Shown in pieces: positions 23,231 through 35,998 of a stretch of DNA of 64,000 bases. Location: the NCBI GenBank assembly GCA_029718625.1, contig CM056383.1, positions 15,723,897 to 15,787,896 of the forward strand, in the 5' to 3' direction. This DNA is from Synaphobranchus kaupii (taxonomy: Eukaryota; Chordata; Actinopteri; Anguilliformes; Synaphobranchidae). Made by a program: the position numbers and the translations under genes. Positions within the stretch are counted from its first letter, which is position 1. Every line of letters starts with the position of its first letter. The notes below the pieces were generated by a model. The model worked only from the letters and a program-made list of their open reading frames with translations. It ran no database searches and was not told the origin of the DNA.

Positions 23231-26200
23231 TTGGCTATTTGTTGTAAGTCCTTTGTTGAATGATGCTCCTATAACTAAAATGTTTAGAGTATTTTCCCTT
23301 AAGTCTTAAAATTAAAAGTATGACACATAATAAAACCATACAACCGATACACATAATGGCAAGTAGGCCTAAGCCTTTTCTGGACATTCTATGCTGAGTG
23401 GCACCCTTAAACTGACTTAATAGGCCTGTCTAACACACTTCCGGAAACACATGACACTCCGGCACAAACATGTAGTTGAACATAACTATTGAAGCTTTTC
23501 AGTAGCTTCGGTTAGTAGATGTCATTCACTTTGTGTAGGCCTACTCAAACAAGATGAATTTTGCCTGCTTAATGTTATGGGTTTGTTTGGACTAATATCG
23601 TAACAAAATGTTTCCCTTATTCTTATTGCCGGAGCAACTTTTCCGAAGCAAACTCTGGCATTCATGGCCCTTACATGGTAAAGTTTGGTAATATTTTGTG
23701 GTATGGCTGCTTGTGTGAAAAGGGTTGTGCCAGCTCTGCTTCTGATGGCAAACTAGCAGCCCAATGCCACCTTTGCATCCAACCTATCCCTCCTCTGGCT
23801 CAGAAGCAATTAAATAAATTAACTTCGTCATTAAAGGCGAAAGGACAGCCCAATGGCACCTATAATTGGCAAGGGCTGGAGAGATATACAGGAAATTTAA
23901 TTAATTTGTAATTTATTCAAAATATGTGCGTGATAGACATTGTTGCTAATAGTGGTAATGATTGCATATTTAGTGGCAGGCATTTTTTATGTAATTCAGT
24001 GAAAAAATTTTACTTGCCAAAATAAATAGTATAAGTCTAATTAGTTGAAAGTATAAAGCATTTTTATAAACAAGTTGTTAATGTAAGATTAATGGTAAAT
24101 ACATTTAATATATCCAGGAACCCAATAACATACCATAGTCCTAGAGTAACATACTGTATACCACTATGTTTTGACATTTTTTACAAAAGCTTTCCAAAAT
24201 GTTGGCTCTGTAACAAAGAAAATCAATATGTCTCACTCCAGTTTAGACAGCTGTGCATGTGCAGTTAGGTTTGTAATCTTTTGTGTCCCTGCAAAAAGAA
24301 AAATATGGTTACAGCAGCATTGCAGGTGAACATAATATGTTGTTCTCTGCACCTGGCTTCTTAAATAGTTTTCAATACAACCAAAACCCACAAGGATTAA
24401 ATATACTAGTCATGAGCACCCCAATTGCCAAATATATTCAGTTAATTTATAGTTATTGGAAGTATAAATGCCAGGAGAATAAAGATTTGATAAAAAAATC
24501 TCTGGATACACAATTATGGTACTTAAAAATAACGTGACTCAGTGCTTTAATACAGAAGTCTTGTTGAGCACCCATTCAACAAAATACTGTAATTAGCTTA
24601 TTTTCACATAATGCAAAACATTGTTATTTAGTCACACTTTCATAAACCGTACATATCACTTTCAGTTTAATGAGGTTCATGGCAACACACAGATGGATAA
24701 TTCTTAAATTAACATCAGTATTTAGGATTCGGAAATGTTGTGATATAAATGTATACAGCTAATTTACTAATTGAAGCAATTAAGCCAGGGTAATTGTTTG
24801 GAACACAAACCAGCATAGTGGCCTAGTAGGAACTAAATTGGGTTCAGAGCATTATTTCCTCATTATATCCAGCTAATTAAAATACCCATTTAAAATTACA
24901 ATCTTGTATTGATGATTATACAAATGTATGGTTCCACGACACAGAGAAATATAATGTGAACAATGTCAAAGCAATAAAAACTTAGCACAGAAACAGCAAA
25001 AGAAAAAAATAACTGATGGGCTGTATATGCTATTGTTGAGCAACAGATTTTTGAATTTGAAATAGGCAGCAATGTTCATTTTTATCTGTGTGGCCTAATG
25101 AATAGAAAAGCAAATACCATATATTTTCTGTCCCACCCTCAAACAGTTCAGATTGATGTGTGATAAATACTGACGCATGTGGTAGAATCACTGTCTTTAG
25201 ATCAACAAGCTGTGACAGGTGGATACTAGTATTTTATTATTTTATCTAATATAATGGAAGGAAATCTCAGTCTTCACTGATTGCAGTGCTGGCCCCACCT
25301 AAACGATCTGAGGTCGCTAGACAAAATCTGGGGAATCTGCCAAGTGGGGTTTGCAAAATTGGGACTCAAAGCACCTTTCCTGCCCATTTTTTGAGTGTTT
25401 GATGCATCGTCTGAAGCATCACCAAATGCTAAACGTATAAAAGGCATCGCATTACGAAAGGCCAGTGCTGTAAAACGACATTAAATATATGGGCCTGCTA
25501 TTTTCACACCCCTGAATAACATTCTAAATTACACTTAATGTGTTATAACAGCATAATTGCCCAGGGTTTGGGGATACTTAAATTAAGCATCTTTGTCCTG
25601 TCAGTCATAGAGCACAAGGAATGGTTCTATGGTAACTCTGCCTAAGGCTTGGCTCTAGTAGGGTTGTCATAGCAATTGAGCGTGTTACTGGTGATTCTCT
25701 GAGACTGTAGGCACTTGGCCTGGCCCTCCCCACACACACCCTCCTACATCAGAGAAAGAAAGAGACACAAAGAAAGAAAGAAGGGGGGGGGGGGGCGTGA
25801 AGGAGAAAGACCTGGTGAGAGTGGGTGAAAGTGAGAGAGAGGGAGGAAAGACAATAAATAGAAAGCGATTGATGGGAGAGAGAAAATGAGGGGAAAATGT
25901 CAATAATAAGAGAGAAGGAGATGGAACAAAACATGAGGGCTGTAGTGGAAGAACAGGGGAAGATGAGAGAGGGATGGAGTGAAAGAGACGGGAAGTGAGA
26001 GACGTGACAGGGAATGAAAGGAACTGAGCGATAGAGGAAGACAGACAGAATAAGAGGCGGAGGACGAGGTGCGAACATCTGTGGCCGATCATGACTCTGC
26101 TCTCCCCGAAGGGTCTGGCCTGCATGTGGCTAATTAAGCCAAATCAGCAGGCTTCAGTGGACTCAGACCTCCGCCCGGGCGCAATTCACACACACATGAA

Positions 26201-26637
26201 AACCCTCTTCGGAGCGTTCTTAGTTCCCTCAGATAGTATCTGTGTGGAGAGCCGGGGCAGAGGACTTCCCCCTCAGCCTAGGAAGCACAGTGCTGCTGTC
26301 GTCACTTCTCAGACTCAGCAAGTCCTTAACTCGGCCGGACTGAATTCGCCCATGTTTTTGTTTCATTTAGATTTTCCCCTCCAGAGGCTGCCAATCACCA
26401 CTGGCTGCATGGGCTTGCTGAGGTAAAGCAAATATTATCTCTTGTCATGTCAGCCTCTCAGATTCACAGGCATGCCTGACCACGGGTAACTGCTTTAAGA
26501 TTGAGCTTTTAGGAATACGTCACAATACTGACATGACCAAAATACTTGGTGTCTTGGAACAGTGTCTAAAAATAAATAACAAATTAAACTTCTATAATAA
26601 ATAATTTTCTAATGTGATAAAAAATAATATGATAAAT
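23231..26637. other. Intergenic DNA upstream of rnd3
   Basis: No gene recognised. AT-rich sequence to about 25.2 kb, then a long purine-rich tract (listed separately), then more balanced sequence at 26.09-26.43 kb. Any regulatory role is unproven. Confidence 0.5.
25740..26064 (+). repeat. Polypurine tract of about 320 nt
   Basis: The plus strand is almost only A and G (repeats of GAGAGA, GAAAGA, GGAAGA) with scattered single pyrimidines and one poly-G run near 25782-25794. The minus-strand 146- and 109-codon frames rich in S, F, L and P are by-products of this composition. Confidence 0.85.
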
Positions 26638-26823
26638 TTGGTTTTTAGCAGATGTTCTTGGCCAGAGCAATTTACATAGATTATAATCCATTTATACAGC
26701 TGGATATTTACTGAAGCAAGTCAAGTACCTTGGTCAAGGGTACAACAGCAGCAAACCAGCTGGAAATCAAACTCACAACCGTACAAGCCCACTTTCCTAA
26801 CGGTTATACTAAGCTGCCACCCC
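26638..26823 (-). repeat. tRNA-derived SINE, nearly full length
   Basis: Read on the minus strand it begins GGGGTGGCAGCTTAGTATAA (A-box-like tRNA head), has GTGAGTTTGATTTCC in the B-box position, continues ACCCTTGACCAAGGTACTTG, and ends TCTGGCCAAGAACATCTGCT. This is the order seen in fish tRNA SINEs with the common AGAGCGTCTGCTAAATG-type tail. It is a non-coding retroposon copied by LINE machinery. Confidence 0.75.
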
Positions 26824-29800
26824 AATGGCACCTTAATATTTACATTAAAAAAAATAATGGTGGTAAAGTACAGTTCTGTCATGATGTGTGGTAAAAGTGT
26901 ATTATTGCCAGGGACAGTGAGTGACATGTAATTACTCTGCCTCCCTGCTGTATCAGAAAGGGCCATTATAGACCGGTATAGGGGTGCACAGCACTGCCAG
27001 GCAAGACATGAGAAACCAGCTCCCTGGAATTTCCTGTATTCCATGAGTAACCTGGGAGACCGTCTTGCGAGAGCGTTCCGGGAAAGGCATGCAAGCTTGG
27101 TGATTCTTTCAATTCTAAGAACACAGGGATTCATGACAGCATATTCCCATGTAAGAATTCCCCATTTTTTATAGTTATACTCCAAAGATTAAGGGTTTTT
27201 GAGCAATTTCAGTGTTCTGTGGCTCTGTGACTACTAAAGTTTATTAAAAATGCCATGTAACTGAAATGTGTCTTATGTAATGCCATAGAACAATTTTCTC
27301 ATGTTTCCTGAAAACCTACCTTTTCTGGAACTACAAGTTAATTTTCTTATGTGTTCATACACATACAGTATATGAATAAATCATTAAAATCTTGATTGGA
27401 TATGTATGGTTTTCATTTACTATGGCAAACCTAACTTTGTTGCTATAGTTCAGAATTAGTATGAAACTCGCCATTAGTTGAATGGTCCCTGGGTGCACTA
27501 ATAGCCCTCTTTGTTCATATGATTTCAGTAAAATATATGTAACGACATGCGCTTGCCTCTATAACTGAGAATCAGACCATTAAGGCCTTCACTTTGTAGA
27601 GTAAGCCCTAAACACTGACAGCTGATAAATGCAAGAAGTGAATCTGCCATATGGTAATAGTGGGCTTCTTAAAAAACAAAAAATACATGACTTGATGTCC
27701 AAGTAGCAAGATTTAACTGCAATACTTGCTATTCTGACCTGTATGACCATAATCTATAAAATGTGTCCACAGAGAAACATCACATGGCCATGGATTGAGT
27801 TTAATGCCTCCGCAGCCACCAGGAGTCTGTCTGTGGACACGGTTAGTGCAAATCATGGGTGGCATTATCAGCGCTCTCTCTTATTGGCTGTTAAAAAAAG
27901 ACTAAGGACCTGTGAAAGCAGATGGATGGATAGGGTTGCCATGAGGAGAAAAAACAAACACCTGTGGTCTTCATGAACGGTTTATTCTGTACTTCTCTCT
28001 TACCCATCTGTTCGCAACATTGATTCATTGTTTAATCTGATCTTAATTTGCTGTACACCAGCGCACCATAATGATGGATTTAGCTGAACACATTATGTGC
28101 AACGTGTAAAACCCATTGCTGTCATCTACAGCTGAAAGTGTGCAGTAAACAATATCATCACCAGTGGAGGGTAACACTGGACGAACACTCCCATAAGTGG
28201 AATTTGTGCATCTGTAAAAGGGGAAAATGATAAACACAGAAGCATGGACTTGCTGGCTTACCTCAGGCTGTGGTGAGGCTGTCATTCTCTGAACAGAATC
28301 CTGTTAGAGTGAGTCCAGGTGGGCTGGGTCAGCAGTACGGAATGCACAATCTCATGTGCATTGCACAAAATGAGGTCCAGGTGCAATGAGGTTCAGAACT
28401 GCAGCAGGCTCTCTCCCCTCAGCCCAAAAACAAGTCCCAGCACAAGATTTAGAATGACAGCCGTCTCAGTGCTGAGACTGGGCCAGTCAGTGTTACCAAC
28501 ATTTTTTTTTGTTGTGTTTGGATGCATCTTTTACTTTCAAATACTGAGTGATTGTCAATGGGATATAAAAGGCCTATTCTATATCCCCTGCTGTTGTTGT
28601 GATTTTCCCCCTTGCAACATGATCATCCATCTTTGTTTGACTTACAGTCTGTTGCTTTTCTTGCTTTTTTCAGCCCCCATGTGCATGTGAGTTAAACATG
28701 GTCTAGCAAATGGACCCCATGCTGTAACAGCCTGTGGATCTGATATGGTCACACAATGCATCAGTCAATGCCATCATAAACATATCAGCACACATGCAAA
28801 CTTTGGTTTGGAAAAGTCCCACACACACAGTTGGACGCTGGCAGCAGTCTCTAAACACATTAACAGTCTCATTTCTGCAATGATGGACGTGCAGTGCATT
28901 AAACATAAGGAAATTCTTCTCAAGTTCTCTGCCCAAACTAGCTCCGCAAGCAAACAAGCTGCTCTACCCACAAGGAAACCAAGAGAAAGTCCAGTCCAGA
29001 CGCTGCCAAAGGAAAGAACTTTCCGGACATCAAACCATGGACTCGCCTGTAACAACTTCAGTACAGTAAGACTGACATGAACATCCAAGGCAATAGTTAG
29101 GAGAACTTTTGTGTAATGTTTATTGTCAATGTAATTGCATATTTGATTGTATCCATTGTGTGTATTTAGAGTAACGTTAACTTATAGCTCAACACATGGC
29201 TTGCAGGCTATCAACAGCCAGTTAGCCTTGCATAAGCTAGAGCTACAGAGCCTACTCTAACTTACTATAAAACTAATTTACAATCTGCCTCCCTTTAAAT
29301 CGATATCGGTGCATGCAATCTTTCTACTAATACCTAACCCATCAGATATACGATAGGGGCCTGGGATTTAGCTAGACGTAGCTAAATTTCTATAGCCTCA
29401 AATACACGCCAGGTTTCAGGCCACGTTAGCTTCATGCTAAAGCTAGATTTGTATTTCCCCCTTGAGGTACAGTCTTGTGAGGTCTGAGCACCACGTGTCT
29501 GGCGCACATACAGAAATAGAATTGTGAATTCTATATGCCTCATTCTTTATCTACACTTCATTTCTCTTTCCATATCATTCACTGTTTTTAGGATGTTAGT
29601 TTAGATGTGTTTGTTGTTTAATAAATTGTATTTTAGCAAACCTGGTCGTCGGTCTGATTGTTGTTTGGATAAACATTTGAGCCTATCCTCCAAAAGAACT
29701 TACGCCTTCAGATTAAATTATTGATTATTATTTTAATAGTTAACATTGAAATTCATAATCATTATTTAATAATTAATTTTATGAGACTGATTAATTATAC

Positions 29801-29834
29801 TTTTGCACCTAGTGTGAAGCAATATATAAATTTA
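26824..29834. other. Intergenic DNA
   Basis: No established gene. One stretch on the minus strand (28043-28330) has splice-like signals around short frames and is described in the findings. Around 29.16-29.47 kb the GTTAGC/GCTAAC-rich sequence looks like an old repeat without clear ends. Confidence 0.45.
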
Positions 29835-29836
29835 TA

Positions 29837-30376
29837 CACTGCCCGGCCAAAAAAAATTTGCACACTGTAATATTTTGTTGGACCGCCTTTAGCTGATTAT
29901 GGCACGCATTCGTCGTGGCATTGTTTCGACAACCTTATGCAATGTCACAACATTTATTTCCGTCCAGACTTGCATAAATTTTTGGCCGAGATCTTGTATT
30001 GACGACGGGAGAGTCGAACCACTCCGTGAAGTCTTCTCCAGCACATCCCAAAGACTTTCAATGGGGTTAAGGTCAGGACTCTGGTGGCCAATTCATGTGT
30101 GAAAATGATTCCTCATGCTCCCTGAACCACTCTTTCACAATTTGAGCCTGATGAATCTTGGCATTGTCGTCCTGGAATATGCCCATTGATGGGATAACCT
30201 GGTCATTCAGTACATCCAGGTACTCAGCTGACTTCATTTTATTGCTGCATAATGTTGCTGAGCCTAGACCTGACCAATTGAAGCAACCCCAGATCATAAC
30301 ACAGCCTCCAGAGGCTTGTACAGTGGGCACTATTCATGACTGGTGCAACTGCGACTTTTTTTTTGGTCAGGCAGTG
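29837..30376 (-). mobile_element. Internally deleted Tc1-like transposon (540 bp)
   Basis: The ends are CACTGCCCGGCCAAAAAAAA on the left and TTTTTTTTGGTCAGGCAGTG on the right (imperfect inverted repeats), each next to TA (29835-29836, 30377-30378), the Tc1/mariner target duplication. The minus strand keeps Tc1 transposase-like pieces, such as [20 protein letters not shown] with the second catalytic aspartate in DDNAKIH, and PESLGCAG-type sequence before the region of the third acidic residue. About half of a full transposase is missing and the frame is broken, so it is non-autonomous. Confidence 0.8.
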
Positions 30377-30378
30377 TA

Positions 30379-33300
30379 TATATTCTGCACATTCATTGGT
30401 GCTTCCATGTGATGACTTAAGACGTTTTAACTGTCTGTCTTCACTGCCAAATTATTAATGTACCTAACAACACTACATTGCAGAAATAGATTTGAACATT
30501 AGAACGCTGGACATAAACATATTTTCCTATGCTGTAGCCCATTGGACATGATAGTGAAAACGGATGTTTCCTACGTCTGTATTCAGTTACTGTAAATTGT
30601 TGTGTTGCATGGTTTGAAGTCATTTTGAAGATGTAAAAACATACAAATATGAGAATATCTCTAGGCTAAGTTCGAAAGAAAGGCACTGAACTTTCTTCTT
30701 CTTTCTGCACAGTGGTTATTAGACTGGACAATTATCCAAGCTGTATCTTATTCTTATATCCAGTCAGAGTTCTTTACGGGGCGTGGTTATCCTCCTGTGA
30801 CGCACTATGAGGAGAATATTCTCAACCGGTTGAAAATAGGACGAAAAATTTTAAACGCTTTTTTCTCCAAAACTAAAGAACGGGCATATTTAATACTTTC
30901 AGCGTGTTTCTTCAATGCCCTCTTGTGCAAATAGCATATGAAAACCTAGAAAGTGTGACCAACCACCATGTTACAGAATCACATTGTGTGTCCCAGACTC
31001 CCAGCATACAGTTGAGAATACACACTCCAACAACAATCCACAGCACAATATTCTAGTTATGTCCCTGGAACTGCATTTCCGATCTGTTCTTCGTTGTCTC
31101 TACCTAAAGAGATGCACATTTATGAAATAATCACAATAAAATGAACCAGGAAATACTCATGTATTGAGCTGTTTTACAGCAGAATAAGACTTTCCTGTGT
31201 TGCAGATTAACATTACTTCATTTCGAGCAATAGCAGAATGACAGACCCAAGGGGCTTTGGTAAAGGGTCCTTTGAAGCGAAATACAGCTGTGGAAAGGGT
31301 TTTGAAAAATCAAGTGATCTGACAAAAATATACTGTCCACTACTGACCCATCTGGTCCTGAATCCAAACCAAGCTTTAAATGCCAGACTCAGATTAAAAT
31401 ATGCTATCTTGCGTTCATTATCTATCCATCCTCTCTTTATGGTTTTTGTTTTGCTAATAGATTTCTTTTGTGTTTTTGAGGTATAAACTGCTGTCTTGTT
31501 GCTGCTGTGTGGGGCTTCTGTTCTATCTGATGGAATGGAAGCGGGGTGATAATCCCTGAGAAGAACAGCAAACAAAGGTTTGGAAGGACAGACAGTTTGA
31601 CCACTGCGTGGGTGGAACAAAACAGTGACATATCCTCACTGGCATGAAGACTTTATCTCACAGAAAACATTGACAAAACCTTGCAAACAGCAGAAAACAG
31701 TATTAGTATATTAGTATAGCATTAGCATTATCAACAAAGATTAGGCCCTGAGCTAGTAGGTGGTAACAGGTTTGGATCCTAGATGGGGAAATCCAATTTT
31801 ACACTTTGAGCAATGTACTTACCTTTGAAGCTCCAGCTATGTACCTTGTGAAAATATTAGGAAAACTGCAAGCTACGGTATGCAAGTTCGGAGTAAATAA
31901 GTAATGCAAGTTCTCAGAATCCTAGCTTTTGTGCAGAAATCCTTGTGAAAAGTATCCTCTCTTCTGCAGACATGATGTCAATTTGGAGTGTAAAATTGTG
32001 CTAGTTGAAATTACTTGCTGCAGCAGAGGGTTTTAAATTCATCCAAATACTCACTCATCTGCACATTACTTTCTGTGATAGACAGTCTGCCAAATGGTTT
32101 CTGGTATCATACCAATGCATAACAAATTCTGCTATATTAAGTTGAACTAACAGTGTTCATTGGGTCTGGTATTGCGAGTGCAGGCCTGAAATTTAGCAGA
32201 TGGGATAGTGAGGTAGTGCATAAATAAGACAGGGGTTATGTTTTGGCTTCTTAAATCTTTGCAAAAAAATAATTATGGGTTGCAATCCCCATCAGAGCAT
32301 TCATATTCTTCACCTTCATGGATAATTCTGCAGGATAATAAAAATTACAAACAACAAAAAAAACACAGTTCACAGTTCTTTTGCTAAATGGAATATATAT
32401 TTGGGCTGTACAGCTTGTAGGCCATATTAATGCAAAGTGTGTTTTTTTTTGCTGCTAGGCAAAATTTTGCCTTAAGGGAAGCTAAGGCTTAATGATGAAC
32501 CATATCACATTCCTGTTACAGTTATGAAAATTCATGATTCAGAATTAGATGAGCATCCCAAGAAATAATTTGAAAATAAACCATGTATACAGGAATAAAG
32601 ATTAAATAAATTTTAATGTATGATCACAAGTGAAATTTTAGTTATCATTATAGTTATTATAACAGTTATAGTTATAATAGTCAGAACACATTTTAAATAT
32701 AATTAAATATTCCATTCACAAAAAAAACAGGACTTTATTTTCATTTGAAGAAATCAGCTGAAATGTATTTTTTTTATAAAAGAAACTATAATGACATTGA
32801 CAAATAGTGACACTACATGTGACGCTTTGTTTCTGTTACTTTAATTGTCCGTTTGTATGTCTTTGACTGTATGTTTTTGACTGCATGTTTGATGTCTTTT
32901 ACTTTATGATTTATGACTGCATGTTTGTAGACACCTTCTATGTCTGCAGTATGTATTTTATGTCTGGACCCCGGGAAGACTAGTGTGTACACTATAGTGT
33001 GCAGCGAATGGGGATCCTAATAAACAATAAACATGTGACCTTCTGATTGTTCTATGGTCTTCCAGACATTTAAACATGACATTTATTAAAAATGTAAAAG
33101 ATTTAACAAACCATTAATTCTACACATCATGCTTAATCGTACTACGCAGACAACATCAAATGGAGTGTTATAAAGCCTATTACATGCTAGGCTGGCTGAA
33201 AGACAGCACTGAATAACAAATTGTAGGCAAGGAAGGTAGTAGCGCTGGGCTGGTAGCTGCGACTCAGTCACTGGTTTTGTCTCTCACTCTGTGTCTAAAG

Positions 33301-33796
33301 CTTGAATGTGCTGGGCCTATAGACACAGTTGTTCTGACCTTGGGAGAAAGATCAGTCATGAAGGACCCAGTGGACTGGAAGGCTATGCAGATGCTCAGTA
33401 GAGCCCATTCAGGCATGCCCTCAGGTCTATGCTCTCCACTCTTGAGAGCTTGTGATTCTGTGATTGGACAATCAGCTTTAATGCGATGCGTCCCCCACAG
33501 AGATTCCATCTTCCATTTAGATAACAGGCAGTGTGTAGGCTACTGGTGGACTAGTCTCAGCCTCAGCTGCTCTGACGCACTTCGTACGCAGCGTCTGATG
33601 CATAGGCTTGCATAAGCTGGGTAGGACTGTGGAAAACTAACAGTCAGCACTCATTGGCTAGCAGCACTGTCAATCACAGGAGTGTGTGTGTATTTCCGGT
33701 ACGACGCGGTGCATTGGGTTTTATCAGTCCGCCGGGAAACAAGTTGTGCTAACTAATCAGTAGCTAGTGAATGCTGCAAATCCATCAAGAACAACA
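30379..33796. other. Intergenic DNA with SINE remnants
   Basis: No gene recognised. A 135-codon minus-strand frame at 31213-31620 has no family resemblance. Sequence at 30.74-31.06 kb (ggcgtggttatc to acctagaaagtg) resembles eroded fish repeat DNA but lacks definable ends. Confidence 0.45.
31745..31860 (+). repeat. Degenerate tRNA-SINE fragment
   Basis: Contains GGTTTGGATCCTAG (B-box-like) and TTGAGCAATGTACTTACCTT, the same segment order as the SINE at 50800. The tail is missing or eroded. Confidence 0.45.
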
Positions 33797-34376
33797 ATCT
33801 TGACGATCTTAGAACTTGGTCTAAACGCATGGCACAAAGTGCATTGAGGGCGTGTCCAAGTCCACTTTTGCTAGTTAGATGGTGTGTTTTTTTAGCGCTA
33901 AGCACGGCGCAACATGCAAATGGGCTGAACTTAGTATCTTCATTAATTATACTGTAGGTGTGTCTTGGGCGTAACATGCAATAAACCAATCAAAATGTCA
34001 TATCCCATTCCCTTTAAAAGCCTGCTTTTCCACCTTGGGGGATTGCTATATTATTCGGGCTAACCTTTATGACGCGTTTTGATATACACAATAATAATCT
34101 TTAACATTAGGGTTTAACACCGGCACGGGTTCCCGGTAATTCCCGACAGTGCTGTTATTTTAGAAAATATAGCCTAAGCGGTTAAATGCCATTAAAATCA
34201 CCTGCAACAGCTGATAATAAGCTACCAGAATGGCTTCTGTCTCACCTGAGAAAACGGCAAATTAGCCTGCTTGTTTAACAAATTTCATTTGATTATACAA
34301 ACTAGTATTTCATTACTAGAGATAGCTGCTACATTATGGGAAGGATGTGCTTTGTCTTGTCTGTTCTGTAGTGATC

Positions 34377-34449
34377 TTGATGACGTCTCTGTATGCACTT
34401 ATTGTACGTCGCTTTGGATAAAAGCATCTGCTAAATGAATATAATGTAA
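34377..34449 (+). repeat. SINE-type 3' tail fragment
   Basis: GTACGTCGCTTTGGATAAAA followed by GCATCTGCTAAATGAATATAATGTAAT is the widespread fish SINE/LINE tail ending in a TGTAA-rich terminus. Only the tail is present, as after 5'-truncated retroposition. Confidence 0.7.
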
Positions 34450-35359
34450 TACAATGAAGCATTGTCAAACATCAATTCCATGAGGCTGTTTTGATTTTGA
34501 GGCTGAGTTCTCGAAGTTCAAGCTTCATCCAAAGTTCATTATGTGCATTCTAATAGTGATTAATGACATAGCCTAAATACTGTTATTTTGCCTTAATGAT
34601 GACACTAGTAAATACACTAAAGCTGTCAGGTTGGGACCCCATAGGATCATGCATATTTTCCCTTGTTTTATAATGTCCTGCTTATGGAAATGTGACCAAT
34701 CTGTTTTACTGGTAGCGTAATGCTTTAAAACAGTCCACTTTCCAGGAAAGTGTGATTTACAGCAGGGGAAACAGACCTGCTCCTGCATGAAGTTAAAGCG
34801 CACATGCAGAAAATGGCAACAAACTTTATTGTGAATTCATTGTGTAATGTGCTGCTAATTTATTTTTGTTTCTAATTAGACTCTATTAGCTCTCTTTAAA
34901 ATCGTTTTGTTCAGTTATGGAATAACAGGTGAAATCAGTTTTTTAATAAGATGAGAGTATGGAAACCTGGTCACTGTTATTTAAAAAATATGAAGGACGA
35001 AGAATAAGGTTAAGATTCAGTTAACATGGTGAAATTCTAATTAATCTCTGTTTTTTAACCATAGTCTATTGAAAAAACCTTATGCACAGCGAATTCCGGG
35101 GACTGTAGCCTAGGCTATTTGAAAAACAATACACTGGACAAGGTTTTGAACTTTTTTCAGAAAACATTCTATTTATTTAGAGGCTGTAAGCCTAGATGAA
35201 GAGGGCTGTATTGTAATGACATCTGAAGTGCATTTTCAGAACTGAAATCTCCGTCTATTGCAGTGCACGAGTTTTCCATTGAATGACAATTCACACATTA
35301 GGTGTAAATGACAATTTGTACATTAGGCTTGATATAGGTCTTATCAGCAAAGTTTTTAA

Positions 35360-35510
35360 TGGTTAGCCATTGTCCCGAACAGAAGATTGTCCCCCCAGAA
35401 GATTACATTATTGGCAAATATAGGCTGATCCAGGATAATTGTGAATGTAACCTTACACGTACCATCGCACATCACCTGGATGTTGATGGAGTGGGCTGAA
35501 AGCAATTTAA
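35360..35510 (-). pseudogene. HARBI1-like transposase remnant
   Basis: The minus-strand frame includes AHSINIQVMCDGTCKVTFTI. The SIN(I/V)QV.CD pattern is characteristic of the Harbinger nuclease, where it follows the first catalytic aspartate region. Downstream residues no longer match the expected WPGS.HDSRIF segment, so the copy is decayed. Its location inside the Harbinger-like relic supports the call. Confidence 0.4.
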
Positions 35511-35700
35511 TGCGGCATTCCCCTTCGGTGAGGGACAGGTATGTGGTCTTTGACCTATGGACCCTTTTATTATTATGCATTTTTGGATATAGCCTACACA
35601 ATAATAATATTTCACATTGTAATCTTGATATTTTTAGTCATGCTTGTGCGCGCCCCTCTGTGTAATAGACAGGAGGGTGTACGCGCATTGTGCACACTTA

Positions 35701-35746
35701 CACTACTCACAAAAAGTTAGGGATATTCGGCTTTCGGGTGAAATTT
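35701..35746 (+). repeat. Left terminal inverted repeat of the Tc1-like element
   Basis: A 46-bp end that pairs with 37186-37231 with one mismatch. Inverted repeats of this kind bind the transposase paired domain. Confidence 0.95.
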
Positions 35747-35998
35747 CAGGATGAACCTAAAATGCACTATAACCTTTACAGGTGAAATTAATTTGACCTT
35801 CTCTAAACTTTTGAATGCACATGTCCAACTATTCAATGTTTCAGTACTTTTTGCACAACTTGCTGTTCTCTAACAAGGAGCTGAACGGCAAAATTCACAA
35901 CAGGTGTTTGATCCATGAATCGACCAATACATTTCCTGGTTCAATTAGAATTGGTATTTAAACAGTCCTCTTCATCATGCTGTTCACATTTTGACATC

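Noticed and set aside
25685..26125. 146- and 109-codon minus-strand frames rich in S, F, P and L
   Set aside because: Reverse complement of the polypurine tract; low-complexity translation without a domain.
26721..27185. 154-codon minus-strand open frame
   Set aside because: Its 3' part is the SINE at 26638-26823 and the rest shows no family resemblance.
28774..29088. Overlapping 104- and 111-codon frames on opposite strands
   Set aside because: Neither has a domain, signal or splice context that supports a gene.
31213..31620. 135-codon minus-strand open frame
   Set aside because: No recognisable motif, no splice or promoter context; consistent with chance in this length of DNA.
33264..33615. 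112-codon plus-strand frame next to an 81-codon minus-strand frame
   Set aside because: No resemblance to a known family; no promoter or splice evidence.
35915..35998. 28-codon extension upstream of the Tc1 transposase
   Set aside because: The family starts at MRPRRH-type sequence and has a length of about 340 residues, which the internal start gives exactly.
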